From Erodium maritimum (taxonomy: Eukaryota; Streptophyta; Magnoliopsida; Geraniales; Geraniaceae), in the NCBI GenBank assembly GCA_963921825.1, contig OY997591.1:41437825-41501824 (forward strand): 64,000 nt of DNA, written 5' to 3'. The position numbers were made by a program, and so were the translations under genes. Below, in pieces: positions 22,411-35,160 of the stretch (positions are counted from its first letter, which is position 1; every line of letters starts with the position of its first letter). Below the pieces are notes generated by a model. That model saw nothing but the letters and a program-made list of their open reading frames with translations, did not search any database and was not told the origin of the DNA.

Positions 22411-23946
22411 CTGCCACAAGTGGGACACGTGGAAGACGTTATGAACTCTCCCAAGTTGTGGTGGTAACGCCAGACGATAAGACACTTCTCCCACTCTGCT
22501 CAAGATCTCGAACGGGCCAATGTACCGCGGGGCTAACTTGCCCCCGCTGCGTCTGAACCGTACCAGCCCCTTCCTCGGGCTCACCTTCAGGAACACGTGA
22601 TCCCCGACTGCAAACTCAAGAGGTCGACATCGTCTATCGGCATAGCTCTTCTGCCGACTCTGCGCGGTCTTCAACCGCTCGCGTATCAACGCGACCTTCT
22701 CTGTCGTCTCTCTGACAAGATCTGGCCCTAGCAGACTCTTGTCCCCCACCTCTGCCCAACATACCGGCGATCGACACGGCCTCCCATACAACGCTTCGAA
22801 CGGTGTCATCCCAATACTGGCCTGGTAGCTGTTGTTGTAGGCGAACTCGACCAACAGCAGGTGGGTTTCCCATGATCCCCTGAAATCCAGTACACATGCC
22901 CGCAACATGTCTTCTAAGATCTGAATAGTGCGCTCGGACTGACCGTCTGTCTGGGGATGGTGTGCTGTACTAAGTAGAACCTCGGTCCCCAATTCGGTCT
23001 GCAGACTCGGCCAAAACCTGGACGTGAAACGGGGATCCCTGTCAGACACTATCGACACAGGGACCCCATGGAGACGCACTATCTCCTGAATGTACAGGCT
23101 GCTCAACTTATCGACCAGATCAGTCATCCTCATAGACAGGAAATGGGCCGACTTGGTCAACCGGTCGACTACTACCCATACGGCGTCATGTCCCTTCGGC
23201 GATCTCGGTAGTCCACACACGAAGTCCATCGTGATATGCTCCCACTTCCACTGGGCAATCGGCAGTTGTTGCAACAATCCTGCGAGACGCTGATGCTCGG
23301 CCTTCACCTGCTGACAGACGAGACATCTCGACACAAACTCTGCGACTGCTCTCCGCATCCCGCGCCACCAGAAGTGCCGCATGACGTCGCTGTACATCTT
23401 GGTGCCCCCCCGGGTGCACTGTAAGACACGAATGATGCGACTAAACACGTCGTCTCTACAGTTGCCCGACACGAACAACCCTCCTGGATACCGTAACCCC
23501 AAATCAGCACTAAATTCACAGCCTGCCACTTCGTCACCTCGGACGACCCTCTCTCGGATCTCTAGCGTCTCGACGTCCTCCGAATGCGCCTCCAACACTC
23601 GGGCAAGTAGTGAGGGCTGAGCCACTAATGAGCACATGGCCATGTCACCAGTAATCTCCTCTAGCTCAAGCCCGAACGTGCTTAGTTCCCTCATCATGTC
23701 CCACTCTCGGACTGATATGCTAGCAAGACTCGGAACCGACTTCCTACTCAAGGCATCAACGACCACGTTTGCCTTACCCGGATGGTAGTGTAGCTCAAAG
23801 TCGTACTCCTGAAGCAGCTCCATCCATCGCCGCTGGCGCATGTTCAGGTCTCGCTGGGAAAATATGCACTTGAGGCTCTTGTGATCCGAGAACACCTGAA
23901 ATCCCTCGCCATACAGATAATACCGCCAGCACTTTAGTGCGAACAC
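22408..23946 (-). pseudogene. E2 RNase H C-terminus and integrase (512-codon open frame)
   Basis: The longest open pol segment in the window. From [20 protein letters not shown] it runs through [14 protein letters not shown] and VVDALSRKS into integrase. The catalytic triad blocks TMDFVCGLP, SDRDPRF and TDGQSER are all present, then VGDHVFLKVSPRKG and RYIGPFEIL. The zinc-finger histidines are lost: where E1 has SHHSRLTVH, E2 reads SRIIRVLQC because of two compensating indels near 23410-23435, while the CLVC pair remains. So the frame is open but the HHCC finger is broken. Confidence 0.9.
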
Positions 23947-24957
23947 GACTGCTGCTAGCTCCTAATCGTGGGTAGGATACTTGCGCTCGTGTATCTTCAA
24001 CTGCCTGGAGCCATAAGCAACAACTCTACCCAACTGCATCAGTACACAGCCCAGTCCTTCCCCGGACGCGTCACAATAAACCTCATACCCTATCCCTCGC
24101 TCTGGCACTACCAACATTGGAGCGGTAGTCAGACGAGTCTTCAACTCAGAGAACGCACGCTCACACTCCTCCGTCCACACAAACCCGACTCCTTTACGCG
24201 TCAACAAGGTCATCGGCGCGGCTAGTCGCGCGAAGTCCTGGACAAACAGCCGATAATAGCCCGCCAACCCCAGAAAGCTGCGGATCTCGAAGAAACTCGT
24301 GGGCCGTGCCCACTTCGAAACCGCGTCGATCTTCGACGGATCGACCAGTATACCGTCACGGGATACGATGTGACCGAGGAATTTCACCTCAGCGAGCCAG
24401 AACTCGCACTTCTCCAGGTTGGCGTATAACTGATGCGTGCGTAGCAGGGTCAGAATAGTTCTCAGATGTACCTCATGTGCCGCCTCGCTCTGCGAATAGA
24501 TCAGGATGTCGTCTACGAACACCACCACAAACTGATCTAAGTACGGCCGGAATATACTGTTCATCAGATCCATGAACGTTGCAGGTGCGTTCGTCAGTCC
24601 AAACGGCATCACCAAGAACTCGTAATGCCCATACCGTGTCCGGAATGCAGTCTTTGCGACGTCCCCCTCTCGGACTCGCAACTGGTAATATCCGGATCGT
24701 AGATCGATCTTCTAGAAACATGTTGACCCTCTCAACTGATCGAACAAGTCATCGATCCTCGGCATCGGGTATCGGTTCTTCACCGTAACCCGGTTCAGCT
24801 TCCGGTAATCTATACACATCCGAAACTCTCCACTCTTCTTCTTCACGAAGAGTGCTGGTGCTCCCCACGGCGATACACTCGGATGGATAAATCCCTTCTC
24901 CTGAAGCTCCTCGAGCTGAGTTTCATCTCCCCACGGCTGATCTTCCTCTTCTGCCAC
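23947..24957 (-). pseudogene. pol: E2 reverse transcriptase, fused out of place to the gag start
   Basis: RT motifs in order: [54 protein letters not shown] and [13 protein letters not shown]. Stops occur at about 24714 (between TCF and KIDL) and 23960 (before ELAA). At the 5' side, sequence matching the E1 gag start (near 14090-14150) is joined directly to the codons before RT. Almost all of gag, protease and the RT N-terminus are therefore deleted. Confidence 0.9.
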
Positions 24958-25638
24958 GAGCCATGCGTCGGTATCCTCTGCACGGATACACGCAAACGTT
25001 TAGTTTGCAAACTTATATAACGACAACATGCTAAAATACTAGCGTTCACACGATTTATGCCTACTCTAGCGTACTCGCTACTAAACATCACACCGCTCAC
25101 GCTATTAATACTTTAATTATAATAATACGTAAATGAAAAGCTCAAACGACCGCATAACGACTCACAGACCAAATCAAGTCACTCAACCTCAACCACGAGC
25201 CAACACGGCCAAACAACAACAACACACGCCCACCGGGCCAACCAAAGTCACACACGCCCACATGGCCAACCAATTTAAAAACTTTCTCCACTTCATTAAA
25301 AAACCTCATTTCTTGACATCAGGTAGTTACAACCCGGTCCAGGCGTCCCCGAACTACATTGTACCCTATTGATATCAAAACCGTCACGCTCGACTAAAGG
25401 GGCGCCCCTGAGTCGAGTCGCGACAGTTTAAAAAATTTTCACGCAGCAACACACAAACAGTATGCCAATAACCCCGTACTGCACATACACACAAACACAA
25501 ACAGGACTCAAAACACAACGGGTCTACACACGCTTCCGACCTGCGTACCCAATGCACGACGGGACTTTAGTGACTCGACTCTCCCCACCTAATTGACGTC
25601 CAGTCCGAGGTGTGAAACCTCGAGCTCTGATACCAAGC
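24958..25638 (-). other. E2 leader with PBS
   Basis: A shorter leader than in E1, lacking the 34-bp repeat module. GCTCTGATACCA (25624-25635) is the minus-strand PBS TGGTATCAGAGC, three bases inside the LTR end. Confidence 0.85.
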
Positions 25639-25911
25639 TGTCACGCTCCAATTTCAGTAAACCGAACTCGGGACGCGAACGTTTAAAACAATAAAACATT
25701 TTGAAACCTTTTACATCAATCACTTTAAAACCACCATTTACTTAACCAAAATAATTATTTACAACTCAAAAGTACGTCCCACATGCAGAAAAAATACAAG
25801 TGTACGTCGCTAGACTCAAAAGTAAACCCGGACTCCCGCTCCTAGCTCTTCAAGCTTCGGAAGCTCACTTAGTCCAACCTGCGACCAGTACTTGTAGGAA
25901 AAGCAGCTAGG

Positions 25912-25929
25912 GGTGAGCGTTCGCTCACC
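25912..25929 (-). promoter_or_regulatory. Conserved LTR stem-loop in E2
   Basis: GGTGAGCG-TT-CGCTCACC on the plus strand is the reverse complement of the E1 block at 12695, with the same flanking AGCAGCTAGGG. Confidence 0.6.
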
Positions 25930-26559
25930 ACCACGGATAACAGACTGACTACTGTATACTTAGCGGACAATGCCAGTAACACCAACAACAACTCAACACC
26001 GGGGACTACTATCCCCAAACTCAAGTAACCCGACTGACACACACACACAGTTACTTTCCTCACCAGACTCAACACTCGGACACGTAATGTAGACCCGACA
26101 CAACGATTGATGACCTCCTCCAAAGACACGACAGACAACCACGCAACACCCAAGATCACAAAGGATCGCACACCAAACAAGATCACAAAGGATCGCACGC
26201 CAGCTGCTCAGTAACCCCTCTCTCGCTCGCCCTTTACCGATCCCTGTCAGGTCAGGCGGTCGACCTGTCGCGCAACTTCTCCCGATCTCAGTCGGGAGGC
26301 TAGCCCACAACCTCTCCCCTACCCCCGATCCCTGTCGGGAGGCTAGCCACACCCACGCGCACCTTCTCCCGATCCCTGTCGGGAGGCTATCGCACAACCT
26401 CACCACTTCCCCCGATCCCTGTCGGGAGTCTAGCCACACCTCACGCAACTTCCCCGACACAAAGTCGGGTCTCCAACCTCAGGTAACCACAATCATAATC
26501 ACAATCACAAGCAAAGTTCAACAAACAGCAACAAGACCGGTTCAACACTCCACAGGCAC

Positions 26560-26905
26560 TCATGCCCACCCAAGACACCAACGGTAAAACATGGGTTCAA
26601 CAACCCTACGGGCCCTCATGGCCACCCAAGACACCAACAGTAAATACACGGGCTCATCAACCCCACGGGCACTCACGGCCTCCCAAGACACACCGACAAC
26701 AACTCACGGGCTCAACAACCCCACGGGCACTCACGGCCACCCAAGACACCAACAGTAAAACACGGGCTCTCATGGCCACCCAAGACACAACAGTAAAGCA
26801 CGGGCTCTCATGGCCACCCAAGACACAGCAGTAAAGTACGGGCTCTCATGGCCACCCAAGACACAACAGTAAAGTACAGACTCTCATGGCCACCCAAGAC
26901 ACAAC
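26560..26905 (-). repeat. Minisatellite in the E2 5' LTR
   Basis: Units containing CTCATGGCCACCCAAGACAC, three long then four short, opposite in strand to the E1 array. Confidence 0.85.
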
Positions 26906-28616
26906 TGTAAAATCAACCTCCGGGCATGGTCATATGCCTCCAGTAATTCTAACATCGATAAGTTCACTGCTCCTATGACACTACTAAGTGTCACATGCAT
27001 TTATAATGTTCGATACGTTCCCGTATCATACGACACTACCCGGTGTCGCCTGCCTTTCTAATATTCAATAAACCTACTTAACCCACAACACCCTGGTGTC
27101 ACATGCAATTCTACTGTTAACTTTCCCTAGTCAGGGCCGAGATCCGGCTACTTTTCCCTACCTCGTATGCTTTCTCCAAAAGCGCACAAATAAGCTCCGG
27201 CGTGATCTCGGTCACTCGCCTAGCTTTCCCTTCCCTCTGTCTGCAGCACGATCTAAAAGAACACAATTTTAAGTACCTTTAAGTTCGCAGACATAAACTG
27301 GAATTTAATAAACTTGACGCCCAAAAGTAACCCCGACAATGTCGATCAATCCCAAACTTCCCAATTACTCGACATTGTCGATAATGGACCCGGAAAAGCC
27401 CGATTCGCCCGACATGGCGAATCTGCCCAGGTTTTGGAAACGCCCTTCAGGGGCTCCGAAAATTCCCGTTTTCGGTTCTACGGTCTTAGAATAATTCAAG
27501 GGTTCCTAGGCACTCGACGGAATCGAATTCCGACTTCCGAGTAATTTAAGTAGCGTTCCAAGTTTCTAAACCTGTCAATTACAACTTTTACAATTTACTT
27601 CCAAATTTCGATCCAGTTGTAGATTAATGATTCGGGGAACGTTCTAAACCACCCGAACACGAAACCCGAGCACCCGAGCACGTGGGCCTCACCCGGTGGC
27701 TAGGGCTAAAATGGGCCCGGCCCACCATGGTGGTGGCCGGCCCTAGCTCCGGCCAGCCACCCCCCATGATGGCCGGAGCTCCCCCCGAGCTCTCGGTCAC
27801 CGGAAAACGTCCCTCTTCACCCAAAACATCTCCAAAACGTCTCCAACGATCCCCCATCCTCAATACAACCCTAAACTACTAGTTTTAAACCAAAACCTAA
27901 TTTTAGAACTTGACAAAACGAAGATCGGTTTGGTGCTTACCGTAGAGGAAGACAGTGTGAGCTTGATTCTCCTTACTTTGAGACGATCCAAGGGTTGGAT
28001 GATCGAGAATAGTAGTAAAACCCTAGCAACCTCTCTCTTTCTTCCCCTTTCTCCTTCTCCTTCTCTCTCTAAACTCTCTTCTCTTTTTTCTATTTTTTTC
28101 TCTTTCTAAAAGCCTTGGCCGAACCCCCTTAAGTCCTCATCTTTATTTCCCCCCAAAACCTAACACCACCACTTGTTTGACATGTGGTAAGGTGGGTCCC
28201 ACACCTTTTTGGAAAATATCTTCTAGATATTTTTCCAATCAGATTAGCGAAATTCGGACGTTTCGGGCCCCGAACGGGCACTTTTTCCAAGAAATTACGA
28301 AAATTGACGGGCTACAAGGAAACGGCTCAACTAAGACCGCTGCGACGACGGCTAAGCTTTTTGGATCCAAAACGGTCCTCGAATGGACCAAAACGTCGCT
28401 CGGTTGACTTTTCCGGCGAAAAGTCAACATTTCCCAAACTGATCAGAAAGTTGCCCTGAGTCCCCCGGAACTCACTTTGGTCGATATCAGGGTCAACTTA
28501 AGTCCGGTATGACCCTCGAGGTCAATTCTAGGTTCAATTAAGTGTCTGTCTTAAAAATTTTAAATTTTCCTATTTTTCGCAGGTTTGACTGGCGTTGACC
28601 GAGAGTGGTTATTACA

Positions 28617-30282
28617 GGTTTGGTTGATGCTGTTGAGCGCGGTGATGTGGATCCGAAGATGGTTGGTAAGACTATAAAATTCCTATCGAGCCATACCTAT
28701 AGTCCACGTTATCTGGTCCAAAATTACCAAGATGCAATGGCTATATGTAGGTTTGCTGAATATCCAAATACTTTCCTTACCTTTACATGCAACCCTAAAT
28801 GGTCTGAAATCAGTTATATGCTTGAAAAGATCGGTCGAGAAGGAGATCGTAACAGACATGATGTGGTAGCCCGCATATTTGAGATTAAGCTTAAACAACT
28901 CATGAAAGATGTTCGTAATGAGAGAGTATTTGGAGAAGGTATTGCATGTTAGTAATTCGTACCCTTTCATTTTTTATTCTCTATACGCAGTAACTACTTT
29001 CCTTATTTACCATGTTCTTTTTCATATAATTCCAGGTTTATATACCATTGAGTTTCAAAAAATGGGATCGCCTCATGCACATATTCTTTTATTATTGTCT
29101 TCGACTCATAAGAATCCCTCACCGAGTCAAATAAATGATGTTTTTAGTGTAGAGATTTCTAATCCCAAAATTGATCCAACAATATACTTTGTTGTAAGAA
29201 GTCATCTGGTGCATGGACCATGTGGCTTTGGCTATCCCAATTATCCTTGCATGGTCAACGAATGTTGTTCAAAGAACTACCCAAAACAATGGAACCCAAA
29301 CACTATTATTGACGATGAGGGTTTCCATGTGTATAGAAGGAGGGACAAAAATGCTACTGTCACGAGTAAAGGAAAAGTTCTTGACAACAGATCAGTTGTT
29401 CCGCACAATCGTTATCTTTCTGTGAAGTATAATGCGCATATAAATGTTGCGATCTGTAATCATGATCGGGCTATAAAGTATCTTTTCAAGTATTTACACA
29501 AAGGGCCAGATAGAGCAAAAGCCACATTTGACAAGTTTGGTGAAGAACCAATACGTGATGAGATCAAAAGGTACATTGATTGCAAGTATATATCAACGAC
29601 TGAAGCTTATTGGCGTGTATTCAAGTTTGACATTCAGTACAGGTACCTAGCGGTTGAACGTTTATCATTTCATTTACCCGGAGAACAAACAGTTGTGTTC
29701 AATGAAGCAGTAACCATTGAATCTGTTTTGGCTAGACCAGGTATTCAACATATCAAATTAACTACATGGATGGATACTAACAAAAGGTAACCTGAAACAC
29801 GTCACTTCACTTATGTCGCCTTCCCAGCTATGTATGTTTGGAATTCGGGACAACATATGTGGGTCTGTCGAAAACAAGGAATTTCAGTTGGTCTAATCTA
29901 TTTCTCACATCCCACGTCTGGAGAAATTTTTTACCTGCGAATGTTGTTAAACCATGTGACTAGATGCACATCGTTCAAAGACATTCGTACTGTTAATGGT
30001 ACATTATATTCAACTTGCAAAGCCACGTGTAATGCTTTAGGGTTGTTGGCTGATGATGGAGAATGGGTACAATGTTTGGAAGAAGCATTCGGTTAGGCAT
30101 CGGGGTATGAACTACGACAATTATTTTCCATGTTATTGGTTCATTGTCATGTGGTTGACGCTCCTAAACTATGGGAAATACATTTTGTAACACTATTTGA
30201 GGATATAGTTACTACACAAGGGAAGAAATACAAGGAAAACAATTTGAAGTTATCCCGGGCACAGATTCAAGCACTCACTTTG
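28617..30282 (+). pseudogene. Helitron Rep (HUH/Y2 endonuclease) domain, N- and C-truncated
   Basis: Helitron Rep nicks and joins single-stranded DNA during rolling-circle transposition. The frame opens inside the Helitron-like N domain: SSHTYSPRYLVQNYQDAMAI and FLTFTCNPKWSEI. After an intron-like gap (about 28940-29034, ending CCAG) it reads LYTIEFQKMGSPHAHILLLL, the HUH motif (HAH near 29074). It continues to AIKYLFKYLHKGPDR near 29475, the tyrosine motif. Downstream blocks TTEAYWRVFKF, YLAVERLSFHLPG and CKATCNALGLL are typical of the Rep-helicase linker. TAA at 29788 and TAG at 30094 break it. The PIF1 helicase is missing because copia C2 starts at 30283; the N-terminus is lost to gypsy E2. 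Confidence 0.88.
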
Positions 30283-30338
30283 TGTTGGAACTCAATGTCG
30301 TGGACAAGAGAAACAATAATTGCAGCGGAAATTAACAA
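30283..30338 (-). mobile_element. Terminal fragment of a copia LTR (C2 array, left end)
   Basis: TGTTGGAACTCAATGTCG and about 40 more bases match the LTR terminus repeated at 30669 and 37670, then break off into leader sequence. CTTTG (30278-30282) would be the TSD. Confidence 0.7.
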
Positions 30339-30344
30339 AAATTC

Positions 30345-30668
30345 AGAAACGGAGCCCCATCCGGTCACGGGATCGGCTCCCCGAGAGTCCCAGTCTCGTG
30401 ACCCTGAAAATTAAACTTTGTCCAAAAAAATCATATTTGATTTTATTTCGAAAATCACCAATTTCATGCATAAAACCCATATGAAAGAAATTAAACCATG
30501 TTATCAAACAAGCATACATCGAAATATGCCAAAACATGAAATTAAAAAGCTAACATGCATTTTTAAAAACTTTAAATCAAAAACCAGCAAGCACTTCAAA
30601 ATTCCCAACACCAAAACTGAAAATTTCAGCTCTTGTTTTTCCCGTTGGTAGCCAGGCTCTGATACCAC
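30345..30668 (-). other. Copia leader and PBS, first copy
   Basis: Near-identical to 37347-37669. It ends with GCTCTGATACCA (30656-30667), the minus-strand PBS TGGTATCAGAGC next to an LTR. The gag-pol that should lie between this leader and the LTR end at 30283 is absent. Confidence 0.75.
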
Positions 30669-32190
30669 TCTTGGAACCCGATGTCGTGGACAAGAAAAAC
30701 AAGAATTACAACGGAAATTAACCACAAATCAAGTAAATTTAACACTACCAAATATGAAGAACAAAGCTGAAAATTCAGCAAGGTTTCAAGAACATCACCT
30801 TGTTGTTTTGATGGATATAATGGAAGAATAACACCAACTATGGTTCGGCTTGAGTCCCTTAGACGCCTACATATCCGAGATGGAATCAAAGCTAACGTAT
30901 TTCTTGAGTTTGGTGACTCAAGAACATGCACAAAAAACCTTGAAGCTTGGAGGGGGTTTCGACCAAGGTAGGAGAAGAAGAAGAAGTTGCTCTCTCTCTT
31001 TCTCTCTCTACATTTGCATGTTGTATTCTCCAACCTCTCTTGCATGTTTAGTTAAGTTGACTCACTTAAATCCCAACATTAGACAAGTGTCCTAGTCTAG
31101 ATGCAAGGTGGAGCTATTAACTATCCAAGTTTATTAGTTTACTGGAAATTGGGTCTCACCCAATTTTGGTCAACAAGACTAATTAGTCATCTAATGACTT
31201 AAGTCCTTGTTGGGACTAGCCTATGTGGGCCGGCCATGGGCCTCTCCAAGAGAGCCCATGCCCAGCACAATATGCTAGCCGGACCACTATGGCGATCCAT
31301 GCCATGATTCCCTCCAACTTAGGTTCGTCATGTTCTTAACGAGTATCAAACTGTCGGTGTGACCCTTAGGTCTATGCATAACGATAAGATCAACGTATAA
31401 TCCAATTTATTGATCTTACTAATATGGCGACTGACGAGACTCAGTATTGCCGGACCCTGCATAACGAATCGCCTCCTATCGATTCTGACCTTTCAGTCGT
31501 CCTTGTCATTATCCCTTATCTCTGATATCCTGATTGAGATAAGGCATAGAGCCGTCATCCTTATTATTCTCAATCAATATTCCTTGATATATGAGATGAC
31601 TGACCTTATGATACCTCGTATCATGTGCATGGCCATGCTTTCCTGTCAGTCACTCTCGATCAAGCAGCCGTGAACCAGATATCTTTCTCATACCGTAGTA
31701 TGAGGGATAAATCCCTTAGCCGTCTATCATGTCACTCATGCAGTCATTCCCCAAGCCAATCCTAGCCGTTATGGAAGCCTAGTCACGGTGCAACGTTGGG
31801 CTTTTAGGTCAAACTTGGTTGTTTACTGCATAGTAATCATATAGACTCCTCGGTCTAAGCATACCTGACAAGAAATGACTCTGAATATGTTCATGACTTA
31901 ATCTATGGAACATATTCAGGTCGGGTCGTCCAACATCATGTCCCACATGATGTCTATGATCAGATTCAGAACCCTTTCTTATGGCCAATAGAACGTAAGC
32001 CATCAAGATTCATATTTCATACTAGTCGCTTCCAGCGAAGACTATTGACTAGGAACATCATCGAGTGTGATCCATCCCGATCTATGGTTCTAGTCGCATG
32101 GTGGGCATAGATCGGAAACACACATGACATATTACTCCAACACTTCAGTAATATTAAAAGCCGCTTTATTATATTTCCAACGATGATATT
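30669..32190 (-). mobile_element. Copia LTR shared by two C2 array units
   Basis: Bounded on the left by a PBS, as for a 5' LTR. On the right it meets the C2 pol C-terminus, as for a 3' LTR. The first roughly 46 bases of the LTR (element sense) and the PPT are deleted at about 32190. The body resembles the solo LTR at 9430, for example the AATATAATAAAGCGGC-like block. About 1.52 kb remain. Confidence 0.8.
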
Positions 32191-33600
32191 TACAATCTTC
32201 ACATCACCTCTGTTCAGAATCTCTCTAATTAAGAGATATCGCCGCAGTACATGTTTAGATTTGTTATGCGATCTGGGATCTTTAGCTTGACCAATGGCCC
32301 CAGGTTGTCGCAAAATAGGTTCACCGGGCTGGATGGGTTTTTAATTACACCCCACCCTGCTGTGAACTTCCTAATCCATACAGCCTCCTTGGCTGCCTCT
32401 GCAGCCGCTATGTACTCGGCCTCTGTCGTGGAGTCAGCGACGGTATCTTGCTTCACGCTCTTCCAGCTGAAAGCTCCGCCATTCAGCGTAAACACATATC
32501 CTGAATGACTTCTAAAGTCATCTGTATCTATTTTGAAACTGGTTTCAACATACCCATTAACGACTAGTTCAGACTCATCATTTCCCCCGTACACTAGGAA
32601 CGCGTCCTTAGTCCTTCTCAAATATTTAAGAATCGCTTTGACCGCTACCCAGTGTTCCTCGCTAGGGTTAGATTGATGTCTGCTGGTACGGCTTAAGGCA
32701 AATGAGACATCCGGTCTCGTGCATATCATGGCAAACATGATCGATCCTACCGCCGATGCGTAAGGGATTCGACTCATTATTTTTAGCTCATCAGGTGTCT
32801 TAGGACACTGAGTCTTGCTGAGGTGAACATCATTACGTGCAGGCATGAGTCCTTTCTTGGAATCTAGTATTGAGAACCTACTCAATACTTTGTTCACATA
32901 GGTGCTCTGACTTAATCCCAAGACTCTCTTGGTGCGATCTCTATATATCTTAATCCCTAAGATATAAGAAGCCTCGCCTAAGTCCTTCATCGCGAAACAC
33001 GTCCCTAACCAAGCTTTTGTCTCGTTTAAAGTAGGGACGTCATTTCCGATAAGAAGTATGTCATCGACATACAGCCCCAGAAAGGTAATCTTACTCCCCC
33101 TTGCCTTCTTGTAAACGCTAGGCTCATCTTTGTTCCTGACAAAGCCGAATCCAATTACAGATTCCAACTCCGAGAATCTTGTTTCAATCCATAAATGGAT
33201 TTAAAAAACTTACAAATCTTTCCGTTATTCTTCGGATCAACAAAACCTTCGGGTTGAGACATATAAACGTCCTCCGATAAACTTCCATGCAAGAAAGCGG
33301 TTTTGACATCCATTTGCCATATCTCGTAATCATGATACGCAGCTATGGTAAGAAGAATGCGGATAGATTTGACCATAGACATCCCTGGATTTGCCTATAA
33401 CCTTTCGCCACCAGTCGGGCTTTATAGGTCTGAGGGTTTCCATCCATGTCCATCTTCACCTTGAAGATCCATTTGCATCCGATGGCTCTCATACCATCGA
33501 TAAGATCAACTAGTTCCCAGACTTGGTTATCCGACATGGATTGCATTTCCTCCTTCATGGCTCCCAGCCGTAACTCGGAGTCAGGCCCGTCCATGGCTTC
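32191..33600 (-). pseudogene. pol: Copia C2 reverse transcriptase and RNase H
   Basis: The best preserved copia pol here. On the minus strand: WELVDLIDGMRAIGCKWIFK, YKARLVAKGY, DVKTAFLHGSL, SIYGLKQDSRSW, then catalytic GLYVDDILLIGND. A 312-codon open frame (32229-33167) follows, with LSKTQCPKTPDE, YASAVGSIMFAM and RNase H DTVADSTTEAEYIAAAEAAK. Frame breaks occur near 33160 and 33370. The C-terminus is cut at 32190 where LTR sequence begins. RNase H residues are intact, so this copy is younger than C1. Confidence 0.88.
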
Positions 33601-33982
33601 CTAAAACGTGGCTGGATCATCATGATCCACCATAAGTTCACCGTCACCCCCATACACAAAGAAACCATATATCGGAGGTGGACAACTAACCCTTTCAGAT
33701 CACCTTGGACCCTCAAGAATCGTTGCAGAAACTGGTCTTTTCTCCACGTCCGCTTCAGGCTCCTCTACTAGGTTGTCGAGTGGTTCTGAGGCATCTATAA
33801 CATCTTGAACCTCTTCGAGATGTACAGCCCTCCCACTGACGTCTTTGGAAATAAACTCCTTTTCCATAAAGACCATACCCCGAGCGACGAACACCTTGTT
33901 CTTGCTTGGTTTGTAGAAGTATTATCCCTTTGTTTCTTTGGGATACACCACGAAGGTGCATTTATCAGATCTTGGTTCAAGC
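33601..33982 (-). pseudogene. Copia C2 integrase C-terminal region and linker
   Basis: Minus-strand frames show VARGMVFMEKEFISK and GRAVHLEEVQDV, typical of the segment between copia integrase and RT. A stop and several frame shifts are present. Confidence 0.6.
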
Positions 33983-34628
33983 TTACTGTACTAACCGCTT
34001 CACATAAGCCTCACAACCCCAAATCTTTAGGAAGGACAAAACGAGCTTCCTCCCGTGCCATTTCTCAAATGGTGTCCCTTCCACAGCCTTCGTAGGATCC
34101 CGATTCAAAATGAATGCGGCCGTCTCTAGAGAAAAACCCCAGAAAGAGATTGGGAGATCAGTCCCACTGATCATGGACCGGACCATATCCAATAAGGTCT
34201 GATTTCTCCGTTCGGACACACCATTCAACTGTGGTGTTCCGGGAGGAGTCAATTCCGAAAGGATCCCACTTTCTATTAGATGATCTAAAAACTCTGTAGT
34301 TAAGTATTCTCCTCCTCGATCCGATCGAAGAGCCTTGATACTTTTCCCGAGCTGGTTTTCTACTTCAGTCTTGAACTCTTTGAATTTATCAAAAGCCTCA
34401 TACTTATGTCTCATCAAATAGACATAACCAAATCTACTGAAGTCATCAGTAAACGTGACGAAGTAGCTAAAACCACTCTTGGCAAGTGCACTCATTGGTC
34501 CACACACATCCGAGTGTACCAGCCCCAATAAGTCACCCGCCCTTTCACCGCGACCGATGAAGGGCGCTTTAGTCAGTTTGCCCATCAAACACGATTCGCA
34601 TCTATCAAATGAATGGAATTCGAATGGA
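33983..34628 (-). pseudogene. Copia C2 integrase core
   Basis: A 201-codon frame holds all three catalytic blocks: LVHSDVCGPM, SDRGGEYLTTEF and GTPQLNGVSERRNQ. TDLPISFWGFSLETAAF and KIWGCEAYVKRL follow. Copia integrases insert cDNA with 5-bp duplications. Confidence 0.88.
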
Positions 34629-35160
34629 CTAAGAAGTCCTCACTTGTGTAGTGCTGATACGCGTTTCTTGTTTTATGTGGCCCAAACGACAGTGCCATAA
34701 CAGAGTCAGGTCTAAGTCCTCGGTCTTAGACCTCTTGGTATTTACATTAAATATAGAGAATGAGGCATTGTTATCCGTATCCAATACGTACAATCCTCCA
34801 ACCATTTTGGAATTAGCATAGAATATATCATTGCGTAAAATATTGAAAACTCCATTTCCATCATCAAAATTGTATCCCTCCTTGTCCAACAAAGAAATAG
34901 ATACAAGATACCTATTGAAACTAGGTACGCAATGTACATCTTTCAAAATAAAAGCTAGCCCACTTGGCAAAAGAAGACTAATGGATCCTACAGCAGTCGT
35001 CATAACTTTGGTATTGTTGCCTACTCTAAGGTCCACCTCGTCCTTCTTCAATCTCATGCTCCCTTCCAACCATTGTACATTAGTGCAAATGTGAGATTCA
35101 GCCTCGTTATCCAATACCCATGATTCTTTGGAAGTAGAGAGATTAAGCTCTATAAAGTAA
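34629..35160 (-). pseudogene. Copia C2 protease and GAG-pre-integrase region
   Basis: The minus strand reads VLDNEAESHICTN, where the active site should be D-[TS]-G; here it is DNE, so catalysis is probably lost. It continues VDLRVGNNTKVMTTAVGS, SYLVSISLLDKEGYNF-like sequence and TLLWHCRLGHI, the histidine motif before integrase. Confidence 0.75.

Larger units (their letters stand above)
25639..28616 (-). mobile_element. 5' LTR of gypsy E2
   Basis: 2978 bp, from TGTCACGCTCC to GTGGTTATTACA on the plus strand. It is a complete LTR homologous to E1, including the minisatellite (26560-26900), the 20-40-bp GATCCCTGTCGGGAGGCTAG series (26235-26455) and the stem-loop at 25912. It abuts Helitron coding sequence at 28617, where GGTTT would be the TSD; the partner was lost with the E2 3' end. 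Confidence 0.92.
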
